NCBI GenBank assembly: GCA_032358255.1
Contig: JAULBX010004888.1
Coordinates: forward strand, 1 to 64,000
Reading direction: 5' to 3'
Source of the DNA: Heterotrichella gracilis
Taxonomy: Eukaryota; Sar; Xanthophyceae; Tribonematales; Xanthonemataceae
DNA length: 64,000 nt
Shown: in pieces, positions 20,613 through 30,527 of the stretch
How the letters are laid out: every line of letters begins with the position of its first letter
Numbering within the stretch: position 1 is the stretch's first letter
Made by a program: the position numbers and the translations under genes
The notes under the pieces: generated by a model
Seen by the model: the letters and a program-made list of their open reading frames with translations, nothing else
Told to the model about the DNA's origin: nothing
Databases searched by the model: none

Positions 20613-21747
20613 TGCGTCTAGTGGGTCGTGTGGTCGATAGTAGGTGGGCCTTTGACCAACCTAAATGGGGATGCAATACCAGGAGGACTATAATATATCA
20701 CAGACCAGGAGGATTTTAATATACCACAAGTCCTCCTGGCTATACCGTCAAATGTCTATAAAAGTTACAACATTCGGAACCAACATTTGCTTCTTTTCCT
20801 AGCAATGTAATGACATGCGAGCCAAGCCATTTCTCCCCCCCAGGAGTGCTAGCTAGTTACCTCACGCGCAAGCCCAATGCGCGCAAAAGCTGTATTAACC
20901 TCCCTTAACCATCAAGAAAGAATGACTCACGCTACAGGGCTCGTCAGCCTTCACCTGCTGAGTTGGTACATGCCCAGTCAATGGCGTCACCTGGGCTAGC
21001 TGTGCATGCCCCAACTTTTTGGAAACGACTCTGCTTTCCGACGCAGACACCTTTGTAGCATCTGTTTTGAACGCCACCCTGCAGCCACAAGGTGTCTTCA
21101 GCAACAGCTGGCCTGTACAAGATATTCCTTCCGGAAACAGAAACAATTATATGCATGCATGCGCCCGTCGCCACCGCGGGATGTAAAACAACGCGCGTTT
21201 GTATGAAGGTGGCGCCTTGGAAACCCGATAATTCAAAGGTTTGCTACATGTCTTGTTGTAAAACACTCGCTACAGGTGTGGATGGCAGGCTCGGCCAGTC
21301 CAATACTGGAGCCCCTTTGAGGTGCGGAGTGCGGTGACCGCGAACGCGCATTGACCACTGAAAGGTAGCTAGCTAGACTCACCTGCTGGGCAACGGATGG
21401 CCCCATTGCTTTGTCCCTGTGTGCCAACCAGTACTGTAGCCCGTGCCTCCCGTACACTCCCTCCTTGCAATGGGTTACCAAGACCTTTCAGGTGGGTTTT
21501 GCAATACAGTCCTTGCAACAAGTCCGGTGTCGTCTGGAAGGTAGGACCCAAGCGTTTGAGTTGAACAGGGGAAAGGTATGTGGCTAATATATCATGTGCT
21601 GTCAATTGCCCAGCCAATTGCCCAGCCAGATGCCCAATGCAATAACAGGGGCGTACCGGAGGCTTAATAAACAAACTGCAGCTAAAAGAGCAAAAAGCAA
21701 AAAAGCGTTTGTAACCCAGGCGAACTGGGGTGTTTTGCTCGGTATTT

Positions 21748-21820
21748 TCCCGAGATGGGGCTCGAACCCACGACCTGCGGCTCATAAGACCACCGCTCTA
21801 ACCAACTGAGCTACACGGGA
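21748..21820 (-). tRNA. tRNA-like gene, anticodon UAU (Ile) by position
   Basis: The minus strand folds as a 73-nt cloverleaf: a 7-bp acceptor stem with one T-T mismatch at 6-67, a D arm GCTC/GAGC, an anticodon stem with two G-U pairs, loop CTTATGA, a five-base variable region and T arm GTGGG/CCCAT with loop TTCGAGC. Internal A and B boxes (TAGCTCAGTTGG and GGTTCGAGCC) are canonical. Counting the loop gives anticodon TAT with G at position 37, where A is expected for AUA decoding. T-rich runs that could end polymerase III transcription lie 45-60 nt downstream (21688-21708, read on the minus strand). It could be a functional tRNA, a drifted copy or the head of a SINE. Confidence 0.65.
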
Positions 21821-22642
21821 CCAAACGCAGATCAATGCTCGCCCAATCAATTTCCGCGTCCTATGAATGCGGGCCCACCGACGGCGGACGGTGGAGCGCT
21901 ACACCTTCAAATCGTGCGCAACGTTCCCCTGCAGCGCACCACCCCCGCTCACTGGCAGTATAGGAAGTCGCTTGTGAATAAGCTGGCATCACGATACTCC
22001 TGTACGAGTACAGCTGCCTCTGTAAAAAAGTGGGCAACTCCCCACATCGTGCCAAAGTGGTGAAACGGCACTTGCCCCAACCCACAACCCAACTCACAAT
22101 GACCACTAGCACGCGCCTGAAACTTCCTGTCAACACCTACATACCCAGGTCCTGTGCATCCGTACCAATCCGAGGGCCTCTCAACAACACGTGATAGCAC
22201 ACAAGTGCCAGGCAGCACCCCCCGCACGTCTCATGCCATCGCATGCCAAACCGGGCACAGGCTGCCCCAAACTACCTGCCTCTCGAAAGAAATTCACATT
22301 GCTTAAGCTCACAAAAATTTCACAGCAAACCAAGAAATACACACACATGCTTCACACGAAATTCACACAAGTCCAAGGAAAAATGGCACTCAAATTCTCC
22401 TGCGGCCCCCGGGTACCTCCCTGGCTTTGGCTACCCCGCGTCCTGCCCTGTTGCTTTATAACCACACCCAAGGATTTGAAAATCCGTTGGGTCTTTCAAT
22501 CCCCAAACCACCTGGCACTACTGAAGCGTCTCACGAAGAGGGTAGCCCTCCCCCTAGGGTCTCACCACCAGGGTTGCTCAAACCCTAGCTGTGTCCTGGA
22601 AACCCTTAAACCCTACGCAGGGTCCCCCCCACCCCACCCCCC
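21821..22642. other. Intergenic, no gene seen
   Basis: This is the spacer between the tRNA-like gene and the 3' end of the minus-strand gene. Frames here overlap on both strands and show no family signal. Confidence 0.55.
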
Positions 22643-25600
22643 TCACCGCCAGGGCTGGGGCGGCTGTACCTCCATTCGCATGTCATCAAACGCAAGCGAC
22701 ACCAGCGGCCGCCCCCCCAGCACCCCCGCCATGTCCTCGTGGTCGCGCTCCCCCTGACCGCCACCTGGCGCCGCCCCCAGCTCCACCTTCACCGGCGCCA
22801 CTGGGCGCACACGTGTAAGCAGCTTGAGGGAATACTTGAGCAAGCCGGGGTGCTGGGGGGTGGCGCCGCTGCGGGGGGGGATGTGGATGCATGGGTGGGG
22901 GGGAGTGGGGAGTGGGGAATGAGGCAGGGAGAGTACATAAGGTGGGTGCTGGGGGCTGGGGACGTTGCACAGGTATAAGTGGTATGGGTGGTGTGCGTGA
23001 GTGGGTTGGAAATGATTCATGGCAATAACCATTGAAGGTGAAGGTGCAAGGGATAACAGGGGTGGCGACAGGAGGAGGCACCGCCATCGTGCATCCACAT
23101 GGATGAGGCATGTGCGTTGAGGATGCTGCAGGCATTGGGCCTGTGCCCCCTCCTCCTGTGCAGTGCATAAGCCATGTGGCTCCCTCCAAAACGCACATAC
23201 AATCGTCAGAATGGGGATTGAGACCTTAGCACACAGGGTCATGATGCAGTCTGTAACCGCACACCCGGGCACTACCTACAAGCAATCAGAGCAGGCTACT
23301 TTGGCCATAACCATGCAAGACTCTGTCTGTGTGGATGAGATGCAGAACCCAATTCCCCCCTTGCTCACCTGAAACTCGGGAGAAACATGGTGATGCCTGG
23401 CCCCTTGGTGGAGTCATCACCAGGGGGGAAATGGAAGGTGGCGACTGGGGAGGACAAGCCATGGGGGGACATCCGTCCCCACACACGCCACCAGGGCCCC
23501 CGCTCTGTGTTGCGAATCACCAGTGGGGCCTTGCCAGGTGGCGCCTTGTGGCTGCTGCCTGTGGAATGGGGCCGAGGCAGGGAGTGAGAGGGGGCCCAGG
23601 TTGTGCATGGCATTACCTAACGATCATGACCATTTACCATGACCAATTATAGTTGTCCAATCAGTGACCGCTGCCAGATTGGGCATGGCAACTGCTCATC
23701 CAGGGCGTGTTGCTGTCATTCCAGTACAGCATTGCAGGGGGGGGGGAAGCCCCAGGGAAGGTGGACCCATGCTAGCCACATCCTAATCCAAACATGTTAA
23801 TCCTAGATCAATGCACATGTACACACCACCACGCCAACGCTATGCCGTGTGCACCAGCTACTATTTTGGTATTATGTAAAAAGTAAGTATAAATCCGGCA
23901 ACATACCTCCACTTTGCTCCCACCGCCACTAAACCCTAAACCCTAAACCCTGAAGCCTGAACAACCTTCCTGCGCTCTGCTCCCACCACTTTAACCCTAA
24001 ACCATAAATCCTTGACCACCCACCTCCACTTTGCTCCCACCACCCCTGCTTGGCCTCCTCGTCCCGCAAGCCAGAGTCAAGCTTGAACGATGCCAGTCGA
24101 GAGGGCAAGCCCACCTCCCCTATGCCGTGCTTGCGTGCCGCCCTGTGATGCAAATCTCACATGGTACACTACTGTGTGATAATGGTGCAAGCAATGTCAG
24201 GACAGGCTGATTGCTGACCTGCATGGTTTTGCCGGAATTGCCATAATAATATTACAGTATCCTGGACTGCATGTAACTAATCAATTTGATTGGGTGAAAA
24301 TGTCCTGGGTGGACCCAAGGTGGAGGAGGCTGTGCGCCCGGGTGCAGGGATTGCAGGTGCAACTAAATGCTGCACAGGGCATGCTGGGTTGGGACTGGCA
24401 AGTGTGTGCAACGCGTCACTGTGGCAGCTTGTTGGTGCACTTCACACAGTGGAGGTGATGAACATGATACTATTATAGAAAAATGCAATGGAGAAAAGTC
24501 TGCCATGGTGAGTTGTGTAGCATGAGTTTGATAACAGTGACTATATTGGGAGGTGGGTGATGTGCACACCCTGCCCCTTGCCACCCATTACAACCCCCGT
24601 CACCCACCTGTTGTTGACGTACACGCGCGCCGCCCATGCACACGAGGTTGGGGGGTTCCACACCAAGCCCCCCAGGGCCACCAGCTGGAATTGCATGGGG
24701 GAAGGCACAGTTAGTCAGGTTAGGCGCACCACACGATGTGCACTCACACAAAACATTCAAGTAAAACCTGACCAAATGCTAATGAATTAATCATTCTCCT
24801 TCATGCAATATGCCAAGGAGTCGACAACCGGCAGGTGCAGAATGGTAATGGTCGTGGCCCCCGCAGGACGAGTGGGGACATCTGGGCGTGCCAGAAAGCA
24901 GTGTGGCTTATCTTACTGGAGATGAAACCTTACGCAATTTAGATGAAACCCTATAAGGTGCCCAGCCGCAGTGCAGCGACGTATAACACCCCCCGCACCC
25001 CGCGCACCTCATCAAATGCTCCCACAGGGCTGTCTGAGTAACGTGCAAGATAAAACCCTCCTAGGGTATACCTGCACGAAGGGCAACCACAGGATTTTTT
25101 TAGCGAGACGGGGAACCCTGTAGAGCAATAATCTTGCACGGTAACGGTTGGTGTCGAGTGGCAAAACCCTAATAGGGTAGATCAGCAGAAAAATGTCATG
25201 CAGTGGTTTTTCAGGCGCAAATTCAAGGGCAGGAGCCGTTTTGGGACAATGCCTTAGGAAATATTTAAACATCTACTGGTGAGCAGGCACACAGAAATGT
25301 TGCTGTGCCATAACAGGGGTGGTTTAGGGTAAAGGCAGGAGGGCGTACCCAAAAGCGCTGACCAGCTTGAAGTCCTTGGGCACATACTTTTTCGCCTGGA
25401 GGATCCCAGATTGGTGTGATGAACAAAAATGTGAGAACGTGGACACGTTTCTCAACGTGTGTGAGTGGCAGTGAAAGTTCCAACATGTTTGACAGAAGCA
25501 ATTCGTGGCAATGTGACCAAGTTCCACAGAAGCAGTGAGTGGCAATGGGACACTGTGCACCCAGATTGGTGTGTGAGTGGCACTGTGACACTGTGAACAT

Positions 25601-25862
25601 GTTCCACTGAGAGGGCAATGCTTTTGCACCCACACCGCCTGCCCACTCACCTCCTCTGCCTTCACCAACTGAAGCTGGTACAGAGCCCTGCAACAGACAC
25701 GAGCTTGGCTTTAGAGTAGCCTTGAGAGGGTATGAATGGCGAGGTAGGGTATTGGTGGCAAGCTAGGGCGTTTACCTTCCCTGGAAATGCCATGGGGGCT
25801 CCCCATATCCCATGCTGGCCCTGGTGCCACCTCAGCTTCCCTCGTGGCCTTGATGAATCCTC
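22643..25862 (-). CDS. Acetoacetate-decarboxylase-like plant/algal protein
   Basis: A multi-exon gene resembling the plant proteins with an acetoacetate-decarboxylase-like fold, whose function I do not know. Exons read on the minus strand: 25687-25651 (ALYQLQLVKAEE), 25395-25349 (AKKYVPKDFKLVSAFG), 25071-25008 (YTLGGFYLARYSDSPVGAFD), 24684-24608 (LVWNPPTSCAWAARVYVNN), 24142-24044 (RAARKHGIGEVGLPSRLASF), about 23560-23369 (GPWWRVWGRMSPHG to MFLPSF) and 22868-22643 (SGATPQHPGLLKYSLKLL to the stop). Phases agree from the second to the fifth exon and across the last junction, which restores FSG. A further exon at 25862-25776 is plausible (PAWDMGSPHGISREG), but its phase does not fit the next exon, so the 5' end is unsure. 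Divergent from the PSMG2 gene. Confidence 0.7.
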
Positions 25863-26387
25863 CTGTTGTCCCGCAGAGCCGGTCAAGTGAATCAAAGTGT
25901 GCTGCTAAGACTGGATCTTGGGCTGTCTAGGGTGTTGCAGTCAAGGTATAAAGCACCGAGGCAGTCTGCACACTTTACGCATGCGCAACGGCGACGCACT
26001 GACCTCCAAACGTGGGGGATCAACGTTTTCGCAAGTTCGAGTTCGAATTGGTTCTTTTGTCAGGTAGCGAATACTCGGTTAGGTCTAAAAACCTGGTATG
26101 TTGCGGCTGCAAAAGTGGATAACATGCATGCATGCGCAGGTTTATCCAAATAAGTCCACGCGGCAGTCAGTGGTGAGCTGCTTGAAAACTTGTGCAAAAC
26201 GTCGTGTTCAGGGATGATACTACACAGTCAGTCTAAGCCCGGTTCACGGACTTTCTGTTCTATATTGGCTGTCTGTGCACGGTTCTTTCACCACTTCACT
26301 TACCAAACCGTGATTGAGCAATGCATGCATATGCGTGATTGCCAATTGGACTTGTGCTCCCATCGCCCGCTGTTGACTCGCTGAGCC

Positions 26388-28116
26388 ATGGATACACCTA
26401 TGCACTTCACCTCAACGGCTCCCGGTACCAAGTTCGAGGGCGCAACTCTGCTCGTGGTGCGTGCATCACCAGTGTGTCCACACATTCATGCATATTGAAC
26501 GGTTGGCACTACCACCTGTGCAACAATTTGCTATTATATCGTACATATGGTTATAACACATAACAAGGCATAGATGAGTTTTGGGTAATCAGCATCAACC
26601 TACATGAGTGGTGTTATGCATGCGTATTTCACACACTAGTCTGTCCCACAACCGCACACCCAAACCCCCACTGCCCTGTTGCAAGCAACGCACCTCAAAG
26701 CGTGGTGCGCGTCACACGCTTTTGGTGCAACACAAACGGGATGCCTTGAACCCCACGGGTTTTGTTGAGCACTTCCCTCGCCCCTGCCTCCCTGCAGCCA
26801 ACAGTGACTGTGGGCAATGCCGCCCAGCTAGCCACCGACCTACTACTGGCCAACCACAGCTGCACCCTCCTGGGCTACCTCACCACCCCCCTGGTGCTGC
26901 CCTGTGTGGGGAGGGAAAGCTTCCCCGCACCCGCCACAGACACCACCACCGCCGCCGCCACCGGTGGGGGGGGCCTGGTGACCGCGCTGGAGGTGTACCG
27001 GGTGGGGGGTGGTGGGGAGGAGGGGCTGGTGGTGGTGCAGCAGCGGGCATCGGTGGTGGCGGGGGGCCAGCGGCGATTTGCGCAGCAGCTGGCGGAGTGG
27101 ATACAGCAAGGAGGGTTTGGCAAGGTAGGGTTTAGGGTTTGGTGTTTGGCAGGTAGGGTTTGCGCAGCAGCTGGCGCAGTAGAAGCGGCAAGGAGGGTTT
27201 GGGACGTGTCGTGTGGGCTTCCGATATCCTGGTGGGGTGGAGGAGGGTTTGCCGCATGTGGGTGTAGCTAGCGGTACACTAGGCCACTGGGGATTTTGCA
27301 TTAATGATCTCCTTCATTGCCCTGTCTGTTGATGAAACTCAAGATTCCCTGACCAGGAATTGACCAGGAATTGACCATCCACCCCTCCTGACCAGGTTGT
27401 CGTGCTGGCGGGGCTTGATGCGCGGCTGGAATATCCTGGTAATTATTGATATAAATTGGTTGTTGACCATCCAACCCTCTTGGCCAGGTTGTTGTGCTGG
27501 CGGGGCTTGATGCGCGGCTGCGCGGCGATGCCCAGCTGTCAGGGCCGCAGCTGAGGTGGCACAGCGGGGATGATGGGCTGGGGACAGCATGCAGCGCAGA
27601 AGGGTTAGTGCCTCTGGAGGTAGGGAATGATAAAAACAGGCTCCCAAGTTGTTGTTAGATTGGTCTTGTTGCAAGCGTTCCAGCTATACAGACAGGTTAG
27701 CTGTCAAATGTTGCACATGCGGCGCCAGGCAGTTCCGCCTGGCACTGGTTACACCATTGTACCAACCCCGACTGTCCGTATGCAAAAATTCATGCCATTA
27801 ACCCCTCCCCCCCTCCTCCCTCCCCTTGCAGGACAGCTGGGTAGAGGAGCACCAGGTTTCGCACTCCCGCCTACCGCCCTGGCCACTGCTGCAAGCGCTG
27901 GAGGCTGCCTCTGTACCCGCAGGGGGGGTGATGATATTCTGCCTGGAAGGGGACAATGTGTGGGATGCGCAGCAGCTGGCGCAGGCGGTGCTGGGGGTGG
28001 TGGGGTGGCGGGGGCTGCCGGGGGTGGGTGGGGATGGCGGCGGTGGTGGTGGTGTGATGGCGACGCCAAAGTCGTGGCAGTACGTGTATGGGCCTCCCAG
28101 GGTGGAATTTTACTAG
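26388..28116 (+). CDS. PSMG2: Proteasome assembly chaperone 2
   Basis: Predicted 270-residue PAC2/PSMG2 homologue, close to the usual 264. It pairs with PAC1 to guide alpha-ring assembly of the 20S proteasome. Exons 26388-26456, 26798-27124, 27488-27619 and 27832-28116 all join in phase 0 with GT-AG borders. Family features are FEGATLLVPTVTVGNAAQLA near the start, LLGYLTTPLVLPCVGRESF, the VVVLAGLDARL strand, FCLEGDNVWDAQQL and the C-terminal TPKSWQYVYGPP. The start is the first methionine after a GCATGCATAT word (26322-26331), about 57 bases upstream. Introns 2 and the spacer before exon 3 contain decayed exon copies (27148-27205 and 27388-27432). Confidence 0.9.
27148..27205 (+). repeat. Decayed copy of the PSMG2 exon-2 end
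   Basis: 'tttgcgcagcagctggcgcagtagaagcggcaaggagggtttggga' repeats 27077-27124 (FAQQLAEWIQQGGFGK) with an in-frame stop, and follows the donor site and a TTTAGGG word directly. Confidence 0.85.
27388..27432 (+). repeat. Decayed copy of the PSMG2 exon-3 acceptor and start
   Basis: 'gaccaggttgtcgtgctggcggggcttgatgcgcggctgg' copies the true acceptor and first codons at 27483-27522 (VVVLAGLDARL), about 93 bp upstream. The surrounding 'ttgaccatccaaccctcytgrccag' is repeated too, so an alternative acceptor is present. Confidence 0.85.
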
Positions 28117-28874
28117 AGTAAAAATTGCTTGGTCTGGCTTTTTACTTACAGACGGTGGAGTACGATGAACAGATTGGGGTTCAATTGTGACATCATCCCT
28201 GTTGTGTGCTGTACGATGCAAAATGCAGTATCGTGTCATTGCCAGCTTGGGTGCCGAGATACTCACACCACGTGAAATCTACGAACATATGGCTGGCCCT
28301 GACTCAGAAAACAGAAGAAAAAAATATAAACGTTTTTCTGTACTAAAATATAAACGTTTTTCTGTACTGAAATTCATGTTTTGTAATATCCCCAAAAGTA
28401 TAACCCATAATGTCATGGCTGCCACATCTTGATGAGATGGCGCATCACAATCAACGCATGTGCAGTCACAGTCGGGCTGCATGCTGAGACGCACCAGTCT
28501 GCATGCAGCTGCCATGTCATTGACTGGGCCAGGGCGCTGCCGCGGCACATGCCCGTCAGGAGGGTCAGTGAGTGAAATTGGCAAGTTCAAATTGCACTTC
28601 AAAGCACTGGATCCACACATGGCATGCGCGGCCCAGGCCTACAAGCAGTACTGCACCCGCACCCGCATCACGTACGTGGGCTATGTAACCCCAGGTAGTT
28701 CTGAACAGAAAAGAAACATGCCTCTTCAGATTGATTGAGAAAAAGAGCAAATAAATAGATGATGGGTCGGCTAGCAGCCCGCCTGTTGTGGCAGCACAGT
28801 GTAGGCCCTACCGTAAGGCTGCGATTTTCATGATGATCAACGGTAACCACCACGGCACCTGCTGGTGGTTCACC
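28117..28874. other. Intergenic, no gene seen
   Basis: This is the convergent spacer between PSMG2 and the minus-strand conserved protein. It has a short direct repeat 'tataaacgtttttctgtactaaaa' at about 28327-28372. Frames over 28279-28738 have no recognisable content. Confidence 0.55.
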
Positions 28875-28975
28875 CTTGCGCCTCACGTGCTTCCCACCCG
28901 CAGGTGATTCAGGAGTGCAGCTGTGTAGGTGGTGCAGTCATTGCGCAGTAGGGCCAGGCCGGCTACCCCGATGTC
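28875..28975 (-). repeat. Decayed copy of the last exon of the 29-kb gene
   Basis: Read on the minus strand it gives GLALLRNDCTTYTAALLNHL and a stop, against GLALLRNDCTTYTGALLDHL in the true last exon. It lies about 190 bp beyond the true end and includes the flanking 'gcacctgctggtggt' 3' sequence as well, so the unit covers exon end plus flank. Confidence 0.85.
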
Positions 28976-29072
28976 CATTGAATGTGGCCACCCATGTCTA
29001 CGATAGGTTGCCACTGGCCATGATGATCATCAGTACCCACTAGGGCACCTGCTGGTGGTGCATCCTTGCCAC

Positions 29073-29900
29073 TCACTTGCTCCCCGCCCGCAGGTGGTCC
29101 AGCAGCGCCCCTGTGTAGGTGGTGCAATCATTGCGCAGCAGGGCCAGGCCGGCGTCCCACTGGGCGTTGAAGCGCTGCAGGTGGTGGTGGGGGTCTGGAC
29201 CTGGCAGCAGCACCACACCCTGGGGCTGGCAAGGGCTGGCGGTGGGGAGGCGGGGGAGGGGCCGCACACGCACCTCGCCTGAAGTGGGGAGAGGGGGGGG
29301 GGGGCTTGTGAGCAGATTGCAAAGCGGCATGTGTATGCGTGGGGTCAAAGGGGTGGTGCAGTGGTGCATGTGGCGTGGTGCGGTGTGGTGGCGTTGCGTT
29401 GGAGTATCACATTGCGTCAGGGTACCCAGGTGCTTCACACTGGCCCCTTGCAAGCAGGGTCGCAGGGGTGAGGGGAGCAGCACTGGAAAATGGTGCGGTG
29501 ATACGGGATGCAAGTTGTGTAGTGCATGAGGTTACAGGCAGGTTAACGGGGTAGTGCTACGCCTGCCAGCAGAGCGCAACAGTGGTGAGCAACAACGGCA
29601 TGTAGTGGTGCGCAATACAGTGGAAATTCTGAGACAGTCTATAGTTTCAGACAGGTGGGCGTGTCGCTTACCTGGCACCGTTCCGCCTGTCAGCAGGGCC
29701 GCAGCGGTGGTGGGTGCGGTGGGGTCCAAGGGGAGGAAGTCACATGCAAGCACCGACCCGCAGGGGAGGCACAATAGGAGAACGGAATGGAGCGCCAGCT
29801 GGGGAGGGAAGGCTGGGCCTAGGGTTTGCTCCAACCCTTCCCACCCTACCAAGGGTTGCTTGAGGAGGAAGACCTTGCACCGAAGTAGTGGTTGGGAGGG
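29073..29900 (-). CDS. Conserved plant/algal protein of unknown function (partial model)
   Basis: Two exons are clear. One ends at 29672 and reads SVLACDFLPLDPTAPTTAAA to TGGTVPG; the other is 29278-29073 and reads GEVRVRPLPRLP, then FNAQWDAGLALLRNDCTTYT and ALLDHLRAGSK with a stop. The junction is phase 1 and GT-AG (CCAG|GTAAGC, TTCAG|GCGAG). The pattern F.P.DP..P..A..LL.G..VPG followed by FN..WD..L.L..NDC..YT matches a small family of uncharacterised plant proteins that I remember but cannot name. The 5' end is uncertain: a methionine at 30113 opens a frame, but no clear donor joins it. Divergent from fumarylacetoacetase. Confidence 0.6.
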
Positions 29901-30113
29901 GAGGGGGGTGGGTGGAGTGGGGGAGGACCGGCGTAGTGTGAGGGGCCTGTGTCTGTGTTTTGGGTAGCGGGGATAGGGGCGGGAGGAGATTGTGGGTGGA
30001 CGGGCTGTGGTGTGGTTAGGTGTGGGTGGGTGGGTGGCGGGGAGCCAAGCCGAGTTTAGGGCGTGATGTAGGTTCAAGTTGCGGGCTAGCAGTGCAGAGT
30101 ATGGGAAGGTCAT

Positions 30114-30527
30114 GTTAGAAGTTCTACCAGTTACGAAGGCTACTCAGAGGACCACTGCATGCGCCAGTGTTTACCCGCCCCACACACTTTGCGCCCAACG
30201 GATGTCAACACGATAGACAAAGGAAGGTGTGGACACACGAAGATCAGAAATGAATAACAAACACTGAGCTGCATTCTGTAAAACGTCCACTATATGATTA
30301 CACTGTGCAAAAATCCTGCAATGTTGGAATGCATGCATGCGAGTGGGACAATGCATGCATATAAACCCAAAATGGCGCGAAAGGCTGGGGAAAGGGCCTT
30401 TCGTGTCCCGTTCCGGGCACAGCGGGTTGCTCAAGACCCGGAGAACTGCACAAGAAGTGTCACCCAACTTACCTTTCTTCTGTTGGTTGTACTTTGTAAG
30501 AAAGGCGACGTTGTTCCTATTGCACCG
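30114..30527. promoter_or_regulatory. Divergent promoter region before fumarylacetoacetase
   Basis: It holds GCATGCATGC at 30331-30340 and GCATGCATATAAA at 30353-30365, about 165-195 bases upstream of the FAH start. The second word overlaps a TATAAA, so it may be a core promoter. The opposite gene starts to the left. Confidence 0.4.

Larger units (their letters stand above)
18861..21747. other. Gene-poor, fold-back-rich stretch
   Basis: No gene can be named. It contains the fold-backs at 19068-19250 and 20371-20612, and a short repeat near 20679-20735 with 'accaggagga' twice direct and once inverted. Peptide-like islands such as QPVVHLPMLDAMPTKTQGII (minus, about 19480-19550) hint at decayed coding DNA. 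Confidence 0.5.

Noticed and set aside
21748-21820. Plus-strand tRNA reading with CAU anticodon
   Set aside because: 'ctcataa' looks like a Met loop, but A and B boxes, T loop and stems fit only on the minus strand.
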